Of a DNA stretch of 64,000 nucleotides, positions 9,227 to 19,831 are shown in pieces. Numbering within the stretch: the first letter of the stretch is position 1; each line of letters begins with the position of its first letter. The DNA comes from an uncultured Alphaproteobacteria bacterium (GTDB taxonomy: Bacteria; Pseudomonadota; Alphaproteobacteria; HIMB59). The stretch covers positions 184,151 to 248,150 of the forward strand of contig CACMIW010000002.1 of assembly GCA_902613845.1 (NCBI GenBank). Reading direction: 5' to 3'. The notes under the pieces were generated by a model. The model made no database searches and was not told the DNA's origin. It saw only the letters and a list, made by a program, of their open reading frames with translations. The position numbers and the translations under genes were made by a program.

Positions 9227-9959
9227 TTAAAAAAATATGATAAAAAAAAATACCTAAAAGAGTTAAATCTTCTCTATAAATAAAATTAGTTTTTTTATAG
9301 TCGATAGAGGTAGCATATCCGCCAGTAAAAATCACTTTAAAATTTCTTTTGTAGGTAGTTTTAATTAATTTTATGTAAGACTCTATCATTATTTTGTAAC
9401 CCACATTAAATCCAGACATTAGAGCTTGATTAGTATTTTTACCTATGATGCTAGATTTATTTGAAAATTTCATATTCTTTATACCAGAAGCTAAAGAAAT
9501 TAGATTTTCATAAGAGGTGGTAAGACCGGGTAATATCACACCTCCGTGATATTTCTTATTTATAATAATATCTAATGTAGTGGCAGTGCCTAAATCAACT
9601 ATGATAAAGAATTTAGATTTTGGATAAATATTTATAGCGGATAAAACATTAATAATTCTATCATTACCTAGCTGGCGTACATTAACTGTTTTATGAACTA
9701 AATGAGATAATTTTTTTTTAGTAATGAAAAATAAACGATTTCGATGGGGTTTTAAATTTTTAATTATAACTTTGTCTACTTCTGAGACAACAGAGCAAAT
9801 ATAAATTTTAGTATGAGTTTTGAGTTTATTCTTAAAAAAAAGAGTGACTGATTTCAAATCTTCCTTTGAGTATCTAATTTGAGAGATTTTTTTTAAATTC
9901 TTATCAACAATTGATGAAAATTTTATAGATGTATTTCCAATATCAACTAATAAATTCAA
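9201..9959 (-). CDS. coaX: Type III pantothenate kinase
   Basis: First step of coenzyme A synthesis, phosphorylating pantothenate with ATP. The 252 residues have the ASKHA-fold signatures of CoaX: LLVDIGNTSIKFS at the N-terminus, QLGNDRIINVLSA, and IIVDLGTATTLDII, with GGVILPGL and FTGGYA further on. The start codon is TTG at 9957-9959, sharing bases with the birA TGA stop. GGAG lies 7 bases upstream, and any later start would remove the phosphate-binding strand. Confidence 0.94.
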   Translation of the reverse strand: MNLLVDIGNTSIKFSSIVDKNLKKISQIRYSKEDLKSVTLFFKNKLKTHTKIYICSVVSEVDKVIIKNLKPHRNRLFFITKKKLSHLVHKTVNVRQLGNDRIINVLSAINIYPKSKFFIIVDLGTATTLDIIINKKYHGGVILPGLTTSYENLISLASGIKNMKFSNKSSIIGKNTNQALMSGFNVGYKIMIESYIKLIKTTYKRNFKVIFTGGYATSIDYKKTNFIYREDLTLLGIFFYHIFLNEKLRIIK

Positions 9960-10642
9960 ACTAGTTCTCCAAAGAAAATATTTTTAGTTGCGTCATCTAT
10001 TTTTACCTTTAAAGATAAATCTTCATTTACTGTTAATATTTCAATAATATTTTTTCCAAAAATTGGATGATTTAATTTAAAGTCCCTTAGCATATATTGA
10101 TTAAGATATCTCACTAATTTCTTATTAGATATTTTTTTTGTTAAATTATGTTCAATAAAATCAATAATTATATTTGATAAATCAAGAATATTTGATTTTT
10201 CATTGATAATGCTAAATAGAGAAACTGAATCAACTATTGGAGAATTGTTTATATTTATTCCTATACCTGTTTTTAGATATGATTTTTTACCTAAGATAGT
10301 TGATTTGACAACAACACCAACTATTTTTTTATTTTTATAAAACAAATCATTAGGCCATTTGTAGTCTAGGTTTATATTAAAATTAATTTTAAAAAATTTG
10401 TGGATTATGTAACAAATATAAAAATTATTTCTTAAAGCATGTGAAGCTTTTAATTTTTGATTAGTTGTTAAATAAATATTACCTATAGGGCTTAACCATT
10501 TTTTTTTACCCCTTCCAGTACCTTTAATTTGCTTAAAAGATTGGATATATAAATTATCATTTTTTAAAATTTTTTTATAATTATTAAAGCCAATAATTTC
10601 ATCTTGTGTAGAATTTATTGAGTCAAAGATAACTTTATACAA
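9956..10642 (-). CDS. birA: Biotin--[acetyl-CoA-carboxylase] ligase (catalytic domain only)
   Basis: Attaches biotin to the biotin carboxyl carrier protein via biotinyl-AMP. The 228 residues contain DSINSTQDE, the biotin/ATP loop GRGKKKW, and KWPNDLFYKNKKIVGVVV with the catalytic lysines, then GIGININN. It lacks the N-terminal winged helix of E. coli BirA, so it cannot be a biotin repressor. The start is TTG, 3 bases after the nuoN stop, and no ATG is available. Its place between nuoN and coaX is typical of alphaproteobacteria. Confidence 0.93.
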   Translation of the reverse strand: MYKVIFDSINSTQDEIIGFNNYKKILKNDNLYIQSFKQIKGTGRGKKKWLSPIGNIYLTTNQKLKASHALRNNFYICYIIHKFFKINFNINLDYKWPNDLFYKNKKIVGVVVKSTILGKKSYLKTGIGININNSPIVDSVSLFSIINEKSNILDLSNIIIDFIEHNLTKKISNKKLVRYLNQYMLRDFKLNHPIFGKNIIEILTVNEDLSLKVKIDDATKNIFFGELV

Positions 10643-10645
10643 TTT

Positions 10646-12034
10646 TTATTTGAAAAGGTTATCTACTAAATTAATTAAAGGGTCTGGATAGATGAAAAAT
10701 AAAGTTATAATTAATCCTGATAATATAAATATAACTTTGCCTGTTTTGTTATTATCATCTAGTAACTCTATTTCTGATTTATTGAAAAACATATTCTTAA
10801 TAATTGTTAAGTAATAGAATGCAGCAATTACTGAACTTAAAACAGCAATAATTGATAATAAAATAAACCCATCGTTTATAGAAGCTGAAAGAATGAAGAA
10901 CTTTGCAAAGAACCCCGCAAAAGGTGGTATTCCCGCGAGAGAAAAGAAAAACACCAACATGCTTATGGATTTTGAATTTGAGGTAAATCTTAAACCATTG
11001 AGTTGGGATATTTTTGTAAATTCACCATCTACAGTTCTCAAGTTCAATAAAACAGCAAAAATACCAAATGTAGTAATCAGATAAATAATCAAGTAAAAAA
11101 ATAATGTACCCTCAGACATAAATTGATAACTCATTATTCCGAGAAGCATAAAACCAATATGGTTGATAGAGCTGAAGGCTAGAAGTCTTTTTATAACTTT
11201 TTGTGTAATGGCTCCATATACTCCTACCAATAATGAAATAGCACATACCATTTGAAAAATGTAATTAAGAGATTTGATATCAGAAATGTTAAGTTCCTGA
11301 TAAACCCTGAATAGAAATATTAATGATGCAAATTTGGGTAAAGTTGCAAAAAAGAGTGTGGATATAGTTGGGGATCCTTCATACACATCAGGTGTCCAAA
11401 TATGAAATGGAGCAGCGGAAACTTTAAAAAATAAAGAAATAAGAACTAATGATAATCCTATTTCGCTTATTGCAGTGAAATTATCTAGGTTTTGTATGTT
11501 AAAAGACCCAGTATCGTAATAAATCATTGAAATACCAAATAAAAGAAATCCTGATGATAAAGCACCAAGAGAAAAATATTTTATACCTGCTTCATTTGAA
11601 GATAAATTTTTAGTATTGAAAGCAGCCATCAAGTACAAGGATAAAGATTGTAGCTCTAAACCAATAAAAGCTGTTAAAAAATTATTACTAGAAATAAGAA
11701 CAAATGAGCCAAGAATAGCAAACAGTAAAAATAACACATATTCGTATCTATATAAATTTTCATTTTTCAAGGGTCTTTTTAGCAGTAAAATGAATACGAT
11801 TGATCCAATAGATAAAATAATCTTAGCTAAAACAAATAAATTAATCGTATTAAGTGATATTTGTGTGGAGCTATAAAAATCTTTTCCATAATTTAAAAGC
11901 AAAACACTCAACAAAATGAAACCTAAAGTATTTAAAGATATAGCCCTGTCCTTATTAAATAATCCAAAACATAAAGTTATTAAAATCAAAGATAAGATAA
12001 AAATTTCTGGTATGAATTGAAATAAATTAATCAT
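10646..12034 (-). CDS. nuoN: NADH-quinone oxidoreductase subunit N
   Basis: Antiporter-like proton-pumping subunit of complex I, at the middle of the membrane arm. The 462 residues form about 14 membrane helices. The Mrp-antiporter core is clear: FIGLELQSLSLYLMAAF with the key glutamate, a lysine helix around LFFKVSAAPFHIWTPDVYEGSP, and KRLLAFSSINHIGFMLLG. Last gene of the nuo operon, sharing its first base with the end of nuoM. Confidence 0.97.
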   Translation of the reverse strand: MINLFQFIPEIFILSLILITLCFGLFNKDRAISLNTLGFILLSVLLLNYGKDFYSSTQISLNTINLFVLAKIILSIGSIVFILLLKRPLKNENLYRYEYVLFLLFAILGSFVLISSNNFLTAFIGLELQSLSLYLMAAFNTKNLSSNEAGIKYFSLGALSSGFLLFGISMIYYDTGSFNIQNLDNFTAISEIGLSLVLISLFFKVSAAPFHIWTPDVYEGSPTISTLFFATLPKFASLIFLFRVYQELNISDIKSLNYIFQMVCAISLLVGVYGAITQKVIKRLLAFSSINHIGFMLLGIMSYQFMSEGTLFFYLIIYLITTFGIFAVLLNLRTVDGEFTKISQLNGLRFTSNSKSISMLVFFFSLAGIPPFAGFFAKFFILSASINDGFILLSIIAVLSSVIAAFYYLTIIKNMFFNKSEIELLDDNNKTGKVIFILSGLIITLFFIYPDPLINLVDNLFK

Positions 12035-13488
12035 TATATAATGCTTAAGGAAATACTCTTATTTATCATTTCAAATAAAAGTTTTGGATAAATTCCTAAA
12101 AGCATTGTGAGAAATGCTAAACAGGAGAAGTAGAAAATTTCAATATTTGTTAAATCAGCTAATTGCTTAATATCTGATTTTAAATCTCCGAAATTTATAT
12201 TTTTGTATAATAAGAGCATGTATGAAGCTCCTAAGATTACTCCAATAGCGGTAAAAAAAGTAAGATAAACACTAACACTTATAGTTGACATTATAACTAA
12301 GAACTCCCCAACAAAACCACTAGTTCCAGGAAGACCCACAGATGAGAGCATAAAAACCATAAAAAAGAATGAATATTTAGGCATTACATTTGTTACTCCA
12401 CTATAATCAGATATCATTCTGGTGTGATGTCTTTCGTATACCACACCAACTATTAAAAATAATGCTGCAGAAACAATTCCATGACTTATCATCTGAAAAT
12501 ACGCACCATTAATTCCATCTTGAGTTAGAGTGAAAATGCCAATGGTGACAAATCCCATATGAGCAACAGAGGAATAGGCAATCATTTTTTTCATATCTAG
12601 TTGTCTTAGAGCTACAATTGAAGTGTAAACAATAGCTACACAACTTAGTGCAAAAATCATTGGTTGAAAATAAATTGAGGCATACTCAAAAAAAGGTAAG
12701 GATAGTCTTATAAAACCGTATGCGCCTAATTTAAGAAGCACACCAGCTAAAATTACTGAACCACTCGTGGGCGCTTGAACGTGTGCATCAGGTAACCATG
12801 TATGAAAAGGAAACATTGGTACTTTTACTGCAAAAGATGCAAAAAAACATAAAAAGAGAACCAACTCTATTTGCTGATCAAATGTAAAGTCGGAAATTAA
12901 CTCAATATTGCCTGATTTCACTTTAGAAATAATATAAATAATCGCAAGTAACATTAAAACAGATCCTGCTAGAGTGTAGAGAAAGAATTTGAAAGTAGCA
13001 TAAAGTCTATTTTCTCCTCCCCAAATTCCAATAATCAAAAACATTGGGATTAAAACAGCTTCAAAGAAAACATAAAAAATTACAAGATCGATACTTACAA
13101 ATACTCCTATAATAAAACTCTCAAGCAATAAAAAATAAATAACAAATTCTTTGGCTCTATTTTGAATAGAGTTAATAGAGCACAATAAACAAATAGGGAC
13201 TAAGAAGGTAGTCAGTAATATTAGTGGTATTGAAACACCATCAACTCCGACATAGTAATTTATATCAAACTTATCAAACCAAGTATGAAACTCAATAAAT
13301 TGATAACCATTTTTGGATTTATCATAAAAAATTGGCAATAACAAACTAAGAAGAAATTCACCTGTTGTTATCCATAAACCTGATAAAAAAATAGTTTTGT
13401 TTTTGAGTTGCGTGCTACTTGAAAGTGAGAGTGTTAATGCTCCTATAATAGGCGTTAAGATTAACAGTGATAATATTGGGAAACTCAT
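12034..13488 (-). CDS. nuoM: NADH-quinone oxidoreductase subunit M
   Basis: Second antiporter-like proton-pumping subunit of complex I. The 484 residues are mostly membrane helices, with YYVGVDGVSIPLILLTTFL, the glutamate in FYVFFEAVLIPMFLIIGIWG, VKVPMFPFHTWLPDAHVQAPTSGS, and KKMIAYSSVAHMGFV. It starts 1 base after nuoL and ends on the first base of nuoN. Confidence 0.98.
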   Translation of the reverse strand: MSFPILSLLILTPIIGALTLSLSSSTQLKNKTIFLSGLWITTGEFLLSLLLPIFYDKSKNGYQFIEFHTWFDKFDINYYVGVDGVSIPLILLTTFLVPICLLCSINSIQNRAKEFVIYFLLLESFIIGVFVSIDLVIFYVFFEAVLIPMFLIIGIWGGENRLYATFKFFLYTLAGSVLMLLAIIYIISKVKSGNIELISDFTFDQQIELVLFLCFFASFAVKVPMFPFHTWLPDAHVQAPTSGSVILAGVLLKLGAYGFIRLSLPFFEYASIYFQPMIFALSCVAIVYTSIVALRQLDMKKMIAYSSVAHMGFVTIGIFTLTQDGINGAYFQMISHGIVSAALFLIVGVVYERHHTRMISDYSGVTNVMPKYSFFFMVFMLSSVGLPGTSGFVGEFLVIMSTISVSVYLTFFTAIGVILGASYMLLLYKNINFGDLKSDIKQLADLTNIEIFYFSCLAFLTMLLGIYPKLLFEMINKSISLSII

Positions 13489-13489
13489 C

Positions 13490-15406
13490 TTAGGTTACGG
13501 ATATATAAAAAATGATAGTTATAAAGAGTGTGAAACCAGAAATTATTATAAAAGTGTAATCGAAAATATACCCTGTTTGTATCCTTTTAAATGCTTTTGA
13601 AATTGTAGAAACTATCGAGGCACTACCATTTGGTAAATACTTATCAATTATACCTTGGTCTATTTTAGTCCATAAAAACTTGCCTAAATTGTAAAGTGGT
13701 AAAACAAAAATCTTATTATAAAGTTCATCAAAATACCATTTGTTCAAAATAAAATTATAGATTGAGTAAAACCGTTTTTTTAAGTCAGCAAGTTTATTTA
13801 AATTATAACCATAATAATAAACAGCCAACCCTACACCAAAAGCTACCAATGATTTTGATAAAATTGGATAAAAAGAGGAGTAATATTGCTTATCTTGACT
13901 CAAAAATATTATTCCATTCCAGAAATTTTTTGAATTATATCCAGCTAATAAATCTTTTAGGAAGAAGCCCGCTAGAATTGCTCCTAAGGAAAGTAATAAT
14001 AATGGAACTAACATAAAAGGACCGGATTCATGAATTTTTTCATAATCATAAGATCCATTATAATTCCCATGAAACACCTTAAATATGAGCCTGAACGAGT
14101 AAAATGCAGTCATGGCAGAGACTATAGCTAAAATTACATAAACCAATGGGCCTAAAGTAATTAAGTTAAATGATGAACTTAAAATTAGATCTTTTGAAAA
14201 GTAACCTGATGAATATGGAAAACCTATAATAGCTAGTGTACCTATCCACATCATTACTGCAGTGATTTTCATCTTTGAAAAAAGATTTCCCATTTTATCC
14301 ATATCTTGTTCATCGTGAACACCATGAATAACAGATCCTGAAGATAAAAAGAGTAATGCCTTAAAATAACCGTGTGTTATTAAATGAAAAATTGCAATAT
14401 TAAATGCGCCTAAACCACAAGCCACAAACATGAAACCCAACTGACTACAAGTTGAATAAGCTATTACCTTTTTTATATCTTTTTGAAAAAAGCCCACTGA
14501 TGCAGCGAAGAATGCTGTTAATAGACCTATTATTAAAACAAAAGTCATTATGAAGTCAGACATGACCATTAATTCTGAAAATCTTACAGTCAAGAAAACA
14601 CCAGCTGTTACCATTGTTGCTGCATGAATTAATGCTGAAACAGGTGTAGGTCCCTCCATAGCATCAGGTAACCATGTATGAAAGCCAAATTGTGCAGATT
14701 TTCCCATAGCACCTATGAAAAGGAAAAAACAAGAAAAAATTAAAGCATTAATTTCAAACCCTAAAAAATTAATTTGATAGCTAAATAATTTCTCTTTGCC
14801 TTCAATTATTTCATTAATAGATAATGTGTCTAAAAATATATAGAGAGTTGCAATACCGATGAGAAATCCAAAATCTGCAACTCTGTTTACTAAAAAAGCT
14901 TTCATTGCAGCTAAATTTGCAGACTTCTTATGATGCCAGAAACCTATCAATAAATAAGAGGCTAGACCAACACCCTCCCATCCAAAAAATAATTGAATTA
15001 AATTATCACTTACAACTAATGCAACCATACAAAAGGTAAATAGACTCAAATAAGTCATGAACCTTACTTTTGAGTTGTCATGAGACATGTACTCAATTGA
15101 ATAAATATGAACCAATGCAGAAACTGTGAGAACAAGTGTTAACATCAAAAGAGTAAGAGAATTTACAGAAATTCCCCAATTAAAGAACTGACCAGAAACA
15201 AAAAACCACTCTAGGACAGGAATTATAATTTCAGACGATGAAGAACTAGAAAAACTTATAAATAAGAACCAACTTAAAATAGCTGCTATAGATATTAAAG
15301 TAGAAGAGAAATATTGGGCAGTTTTTTCACCTAATAACACTCCAAAAGGATATGTAAAAATGGTTGAAATTAGAGGAAGAAAAAAAAGTAATTTATAACT
15401 TAACAT
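13490..15406 (-). CDS. nuoL: NADH-quinone oxidoreductase subunit L
   Basis: Distal antiporter-like subunit of complex I, with the long lateral helix that spans the membrane arm. The 638 residues show FFGWEGVGLASYLLIGFW with the conserved glutamate, GAMGKSAQFGFHTWLPDAMEGPTPVSALIHAATMV with lysine and histidines, and KKVIAYSTCSQLGFMF. The extended C-terminus holds the lateral helix and a final membrane anchor. It shares its first base with the nuoK stop. Confidence 0.98.
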   Translation of the reverse strand: MLSYKLLFFLPLISTIFTYPFGVLLGEKTAQYFSSTLISIAAILSWFLFISFSSSSSSEIIIPVLEWFFVSGQFFNWGISVNSLTLLMLTLVLTVSALVHIYSIEYMSHDNSKVRFMTYLSLFTFCMVALVVSDNLIQLFFGWEGVGLASYLLIGFWHHKKSANLAAMKAFLVNRVADFGFLIGIATLYIFLDTLSINEIIEGKEKLFSYQINFLGFEINALIFSCFFLFIGAMGKSAQFGFHTWLPDAMEGPTPVSALIHAATMVTAGVFLTVRFSELMVMSDFIMTFVLIIGLLTAFFAASVGFFQKDIKKVIAYSTCSQLGFMFVACGLGAFNIAIFHLITHGYFKALLFLSSGSVIHGVHDEQDMDKMGNLFSKMKITAVMMWIGTLAIIGFPYSSGYFSKDLILSSSFNLITLGPLVYVILAIVSAMTAFYSFRLIFKVFHGNYNGSYDYEKIHESGPFMLVPLLLLSLGAILAGFFLKDLLAGYNSKNFWNGIIFLSQDKQYYSSFYPILSKSLVAFGVGLAVYYYGYNLNKLADLKKRFYSIYNFILNKWYFDELYNKIFVLPLYNLGKFLWTKIDQGIIDKYLPNGSASIVSTISKAFKRIQTGYIFDYTFIIISGFTLFITIIFYISVT

Positions 15407-15717
15407 TAATCTTTTAGTTTATTGATTTGAGTAATATCAATCTCTCCTTTATTTCTGAAATAAATAACCAATATAGCCAAGCCAATGGCTGCTTCTGCAG
15501 CGGCAATAGTTAAAATAAAAATGGAGAATACCTGACCATTAATATCATTTAGGAAAACAGAAGCTGATACAAAATTAATATTTGCAGCCAATAATATAAT
15601 TTCAATACACATTAAAATTAGAATCATATTTCTTCTATTTAAAAATAATCCGAAGCACCCAATAATAAAAACAATTAAAGAAAGTATGAAGAAATGATTA
15701 TACGTAAGGCTAGTCAT
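15406..15717 (-). CDS. nuoK: NADH-quinone oxidoreductase subunit K
   Basis: Small membrane subunit of complex I near the quinone-side proton path. Starting at the ATG at 15717 it has 103 residues, the family length, and three helices. The conserved glutamates lie in MILILMCIEIILLAANINFV and in the AAAEAAIGLAILV helix. AAGG lies about 8 bases upstream of this ATG, whereas an in-frame GTG at 15732 would add five unconserved residues. It overlaps the nuoJ end by 8 bases. Confidence 0.96.
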   Translation of the reverse strand: MTSLTYNHFFILSLIVFIIGCFGLFLNRRNMILILMCIEIILLAANINFVSASVFLNDINGQVFSIFILTIAAAEAAIGLAILVIYFRNKGEIDITQINKLKD

Positions 15718-16309
15718 CTTTAATACCTTCACCAGACTTAATTTTTACTAGTTTTACTCTATCTTCGGCTGTAGTTGAGTTTTGACTTTCTATATTTTGT
15801 CTTTTGATAGTAGGTCTATACACATGTGTTAAAACAATTGCACCAATCATAGCGAGTAACAAAACGATACCGCTTAACTGGAAATCAATAAAATACTCTG
15901 TGTAAAGCACATCTCCAATTTGCTCAGTATTATTTTTAGATCTAATGAAAGTGTCTAAATTATCTTTTGAAGTTTTAAATACAGTTAAATAGATTATTTC
16001 AGCTAAAATTATACCAGCAAAAAGTAACGCAAGGGGTATATATCTTTTAATGTTGAACATTAAAGTTGTGATTTGAATATCGAGCATCATCACAACAAAA
16101 AGAAATAATATAGCTACTGCTCCTATATAAACGATCGCAAGAATAATTCCAACGAACTCTGCACCAATAAGGATAAAAAGAAATGTAGAATTTAGAAAAG
16201 CTAATACAAGAAAGAGTACAGAGTTAACTGGGTTTTTTGAAAATATAACGAATATACATGTGGTGATCAAAAATGCTGCAAACAAAAAAAAAGAGCCAAC
16301 AAGAAACAT
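15710..16309 (-). CDS. nuoJ: NADH-quinone oxidoreductase subunit J
   Basis: Membrane subunit of complex I with five helices. The 199 residues include the marker helix IVYIGAVAILFLFVVMMLDI (the pi-bulge helix involved in the coupling path) and NPVNSVLFLVLAFLNST near the N-terminus. The polar C-terminal tail of about 35 residues is not conserved. It starts on the last base of nuoI. Confidence 0.95.
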   Translation of the reverse strand: MFLVGSFFLFAAFLITTCIFVIFSKNPVNSVLFLVLAFLNSTFLFILIGAEFVGIILAIVYIGAVAILFLFVVMMLDIQITTLMFNIKRYIPLALLFAGIILAEIIYLTVFKTSKDNLDTFIRSKNNTEQIGDVLYTEYFIDFQLSGIVLLLAMIGAIVLTHVYRPTIKRQNIESQNSTTAEDRVKLVKIKSGEGIKDD

Positions 16310-16797
16310 TATCTATATTTACTGTCCCTTTTTAAATTTTCACTAATTTGTTTTTCCCAAATATCTCCGTTTCGTAAAAGCTTTTCCTTGTCATAAAGCA
16401 ATTCTTCTCTTGTTTCAGTAGCGTATTCAAAATTGGGTCCTTCAACAATTGCATCTACTGGACATGCCTCTTCGCATAAACCACAATAAATACACTTAGT
16501 CATATCAATATCATATCGGGTAGTTCTTCTACTCCCATCAGGTTTTGGTTCTGCTTCAATAGTTATAGCTTGCGCAGGGCAAACTGCTTCACATAACTTA
16601 CACGCAATACATCTTTCCTCGCCATTCGGATACCTTCTCAAAGCATGTTCCCCCCTAAAGCGAGGACTAATAGGACCCTTTTGATTTGGGTAATTAAGAG
16701 TGACTTTTGGCTTAAAAAAATAAGTTATCGTTAATTTCAAACCTTTTATTAATTCGAAAAGAGTAAAGGATTTAATGTATTTAATTAGTGTTGTCAT
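16309..16797 (-). CDS. nuoI: NADH-quinone oxidoreductase subunit I
   Basis: Peripheral-arm subunit of complex I carrying clusters N6a and N6b. The 162 residues have two 4Fe-4S ferredoxin motifs, [12 protein letters not shown] and [12 protein letters not shown], spaced as in the family, and the [16 protein letters not shown] segment before them. It lies between nuoH (2-base gap) and nuoJ. Confidence 0.98.
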   Translation of the reverse strand: MTTLIKYIKSFTLFELIKGLKLTITYFFKPKVTLNYPNQKGPISPRFRGEHALRRYPNGEERCIACKLCEAVCPAQAITIEAEPKPDGSRRTTRYDIDMTKCIYCGLCEEACPVDAIVEGPNFEYATETREELLYDKEKLLRNGDIWEKQISENLKRDSKYR

Positions 16798-16799
16798 TG

Positions 16800-17798
16800 T
16801 TAGTTAGGTAATAGTCCAAAGTAAAATAAAAATGCTGATGTAATAACTACCCAAATCAGGGTAAAAGGTAGAAAGATTTTCCAGCCAAGTCGCATAAGTT
16901 GGTCATACCTATATCTCGGAAAAGTTGCTCTGACCCATAAAAACACAAAAAGAATTAAAAATACTTTAATTACAAACCAAAATATTCCAGGTATTGCGTT
17001 CAAAGGGAATATATCTATTGGAGGGTACCAACCTCCTAAAAATAGAATTACAGTTAAGGAACTCATTAAAATCATATTGGCGTATTCTGCCAAAAAAAAT
17101 AAGCCAAATGATATTGATGAGTATTCGGTAAAAAAACCTGCAACTAATGTGGCTTCATCTTCAGGTAAATCAAATGGGAGTCTATTTGTTTCAGCTAATG
17201 CTGAAATAATAAATATAACAAACATAGGTAACAGTGGTATGGCAAACCACATATTCTTTTGACTCTCTACAATATCAATCAAATTTAATGAGCCGACACA
17301 AATCAAAACTGTTATGATTACAAAACCTATTGATACTTCATAAGAAATCATCTGGGCTGCTGATCTCAATGCACCTAAAAATGGATACTTAGAATTACTA
17401 GCCCAACCAGCGATAATGACTCCATAAACACCAAACGATGACACAGCGAACAAATATAGAATACCTATATTTATATTTGCTATGACATAAGTTGAACTAA
17501 TTGGAATAACAGCCCAAGCTATTAAACTTAATATTAAAGTAAGCATAGGAGCAAAGATAAAAAGGAACTTGTTTGAGCTAGAGGGAAGTAAATTCTCCTT
17601 AGTGAGTAATTTTAAGACATCAGCAAAACTCTGTAGTATTCCGAATGGTCCAACAACGTTAGGGCCTTTTCTTAATTGAACAGCACCAAGCACTTTTCTT
17701 TCTAAATACACTAATAATGCAACAGAAACTAGCACAGGGACAACAAAACTAAATATTTTTAAAATACCAATTGTTAACTCAAAGGATAAACTTGTCAT
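16800..17798 (-). CDS. nuoH: NADH-quinone oxidoreductase subunit H
   Basis: Membrane subunit of complex I that forms the quinone chamber together with NuoB and NuoD. The 332 residues have eight or nine helices and the strongly conserved stretches [40 protein letters not shown] and [21 protein letters not shown], as well as a C-terminal [20 protein letters not shown]. It shares its first base with the nuoG stop. Confidence 0.98.
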   Translation of the reverse strand: MTSLSFELTIGILKIFSFVVPVLVSVALLVYLERKVLGAVQLRKGPNVVGPFGILQSFADVLKLLTKENLLPSSSNKFLFIFAPMLTLILSLIAWAVIPISSTYVIANINIGILYLFAVSSFGVYGVIIAGWASNSKYPFLGALRSAAQMISYEVSIGFVIITVLICVGSLNLIDIVESQKNMWFAIPLLPMFVIFIISALAETNRLPFDLPEDEATLVAGFFTEYSSISFGLFFLAEYANMILMSSLTVILFLGGWYPPIDIFPLNAIPGIFWFVIKVFLILFVFLWVRATFPRYRYDQLMRLGWKIFLPFTLIWVVITSAFLFYFGLLPN

Positions 17799-19831
17799 TA
17801 TGCTGATTTCTCCAAAAGAGATGGAGTTGAAATTATTTCCTCAACACATTTGGCCATAGTAACAGAATTTTTTGAAATCACATCTGACATATAAAAATTA
17901 CTTACAGGATATTCTGCCTTACAATCTTCAAATTCAATATCTGGTGTAATTGAAGTTGAATTTTCAACAACAATAATTTCATGATAATCAGAAAGAATTG
18001 GGTGTTTGTCAAATAACTCAGATCTTAATTGATCAAATGTATTTGGGATAAAATCAAAAGATAATTCATCAGATAGTTTTTTTAGTATCGACCACTCTTC
18101 TTTGGCGGATCCAATTGGATTATGGCATTTTTTTGCTTCTTGAGGTCTGCCTTCAATATTTACAAAAGTACCATTTTTCTCTGTATAAAGAGGTGTTGGC
18201 AAAACAATATCAGACCCCATCGCTCCATCATCACCATGATGACCAAAATAAACTTTAAAACAGTTATTGAACTGCTCGTTGGCAATATGTTCTGAGCCAA
18301 AAGAAAGAACCAATTCAAAATTATCTTTTTTTAAATTAGAAAAAGGCTCACAAAGGTTATTAGTAGTATTACCTATAATCAATTGGCCCACACGTGAGGC
18401 ATATGGATTTAAAAAATTTAGATTATTTTTTTCTTTTGTAATAACTTTGTATTTATCAGCATATGAAAAAATAGATTTTAAAGTTTTAATTTTTTTAATT
18501 TTATTTAAAAACGCAGAGCCAATAATTATAAGAGGGTTAGTAGATTTTTTTAATGCTTTGATTAGATTTTCATTATTTAAATTTGATAAACTTTTTCCTA
18601 GATACTCTGTTTTATAGTTCAAAGATATATTTTCACCAATGTTAAATACTTTTGCGTCATTATTGTAAGCTTTAAATATTTTATGATTTATAATTGGTGT
18701 TTCTATTTTTGGATTTGTTCCTACAAGTATAATTAAATCTGAATTTTCTATATCGTTCAAAGGTGTGTTAAAACGATAACTATCTAAGCTTTCTAGGATA
18801 GCATGATTATCAGTTCGGCACTCCACATTGTCTTTACCATAATTTGACATAAATTTTTTTATTGCATATCCGGTTTCTAAATCTACGTGCTCACCAATCA
18901 AAGCTAATGGTTTTAGAGTTTTTAATTTATCTTTTAAAACTTTTAAAGACTCTTCCCAATTTGATATTGATAATTTTTGGTTTTCTTTAATATAGGGTGT
19001 GTCTATTCTTTGTTGGTAGTAACCATCATAGTTAAATCGAACTTTATCTGATATCCACTCTTCATTTATGTATTCATTTGTTCTTGGTGTAACTCTTAAA
19101 ATCTCCTCCGCTCTACTATCGACTCTGATATTAGAACCAACACTATCGAAGATATCGATTGAGTCTGTACGTTTTAGCTCCCAAGGACGTGCTTTAAATT
19201 GATATGGCTTACTCGTAAGTGCTCCTACAGGGCATAAATCAATGACGTTACCTGAAAGCTCTGAAGTTATTGATTGTTCAAGGTAAGTGGTAATTTCTGC
19301 ATTCTCTCCCCTACCTAACATACCTAATTCTGGAACTCCGGCTACTTCAGTGGCAAATCTTACACACCTAGTGCAATGGATGCATCTAGTCATTATAGTG
19401 TTTACCAAAGGTCCCATATTTTTATTATCTACAGCCCTTTTATTCTCTTTATATCTAGATTTGTCGAAACCGTAGTACATGGCCTGATCCTGTAAATCGC
19501 ATTCTCCACCTTGATCGCATATTGGGCAATCTAATGGGTGATTAATTAGTAAAAACTCCATTACACCTTTTCTACCTGCGTTTACTTTTTCAGAATTGGT
19601 GATTATCGACATGCCCTCCATTAGAGGCATAGTGCAAGAAGATACTAATTTTGGAGCTTTTTCAATTTCTACTAAACACATTCTACAGTTACCAGCTATG
19701 GAGAGTTTGTCGTGATAGCAAAATCTTGGAATTTCTTCACCAGCGATTTCGCAGGCTTGCATCACAGTCAGATTTTTATCTACCTGAATTTCTTTTTGAT
19801 TAACTTTAATATTTATTAGATCGTCACTCAT
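17798..19831 (-). CDS. nuoG: NADH-quinone oxidoreductase subunit G
   Basis: Large peripheral-arm subunit of complex I carrying a 2Fe-2S cluster and two 4Fe-4S clusters. The 677 residues start with the ferredoxin-like domain ([18 protein letters not shown]), then [19 protein letters not shown] and [12 protein letters not shown], followed by the molybdopterin-oxidoreductase-like domain, where [20 protein letters not shown] is recognisable. The C-terminal half is shorter and less conserved than in E. coli. It overlaps nuoF by 4 bases. Confidence 0.97.
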   Translation of the reverse strand: MSDDLINIKVNQKEIQVDKNLTVMQACEIAGEEIPRFCYHDKLSIAGNCRMCLVEIEKAPKLVSSCTMPLMEGMSIITNSEKVNAGRKGVMEFLLINHPLDCPICDQGGECDLQDQAMYYGFDKSRYKENKRAVDNKNMGPLVNTIMTRCIHCTRCVRFATEVAGVPELGMLGRGENAEITTYLEQSITSELSGNVIDLCPVGALTSKPYQFKARPWELKRTDSIDIFDSVGSNIRVDSRAEEILRVTPRTNEYINEEWISDKVRFNYDGYYQQRIDTPYIKENQKLSISNWEESLKVLKDKLKTLKPLALIGEHVDLETGYAIKKFMSNYGKDNVECRTDNHAILESLDSYRFNTPLNDIENSDLIILVGTNPKIETPIINHKIFKAYNNDAKVFNIGENISLNYKTEYLGKSLSNLNNENLIKALKKSTNPLIIIGSAFLNKIKKIKTLKSIFSYADKYKVITKEKNNLNFLNPYASRVGQLIIGNTTNNLCEPFSNLKKDNFELVLSFGSEHIANEQFNNCFKVYFGHHGDDGAMGSDIVLPTPLYTEKNGTFVNIEGRPQEAKKCHNPIGSAKEEWSILKKLSDELSFDFIPNTFDQLRSELFDKHPILSDYHEIIVVENSTSITPDIEFEDCKAEYPVSNFYMSDVISKNSVTMAKCVEEIISTPSLLEKSA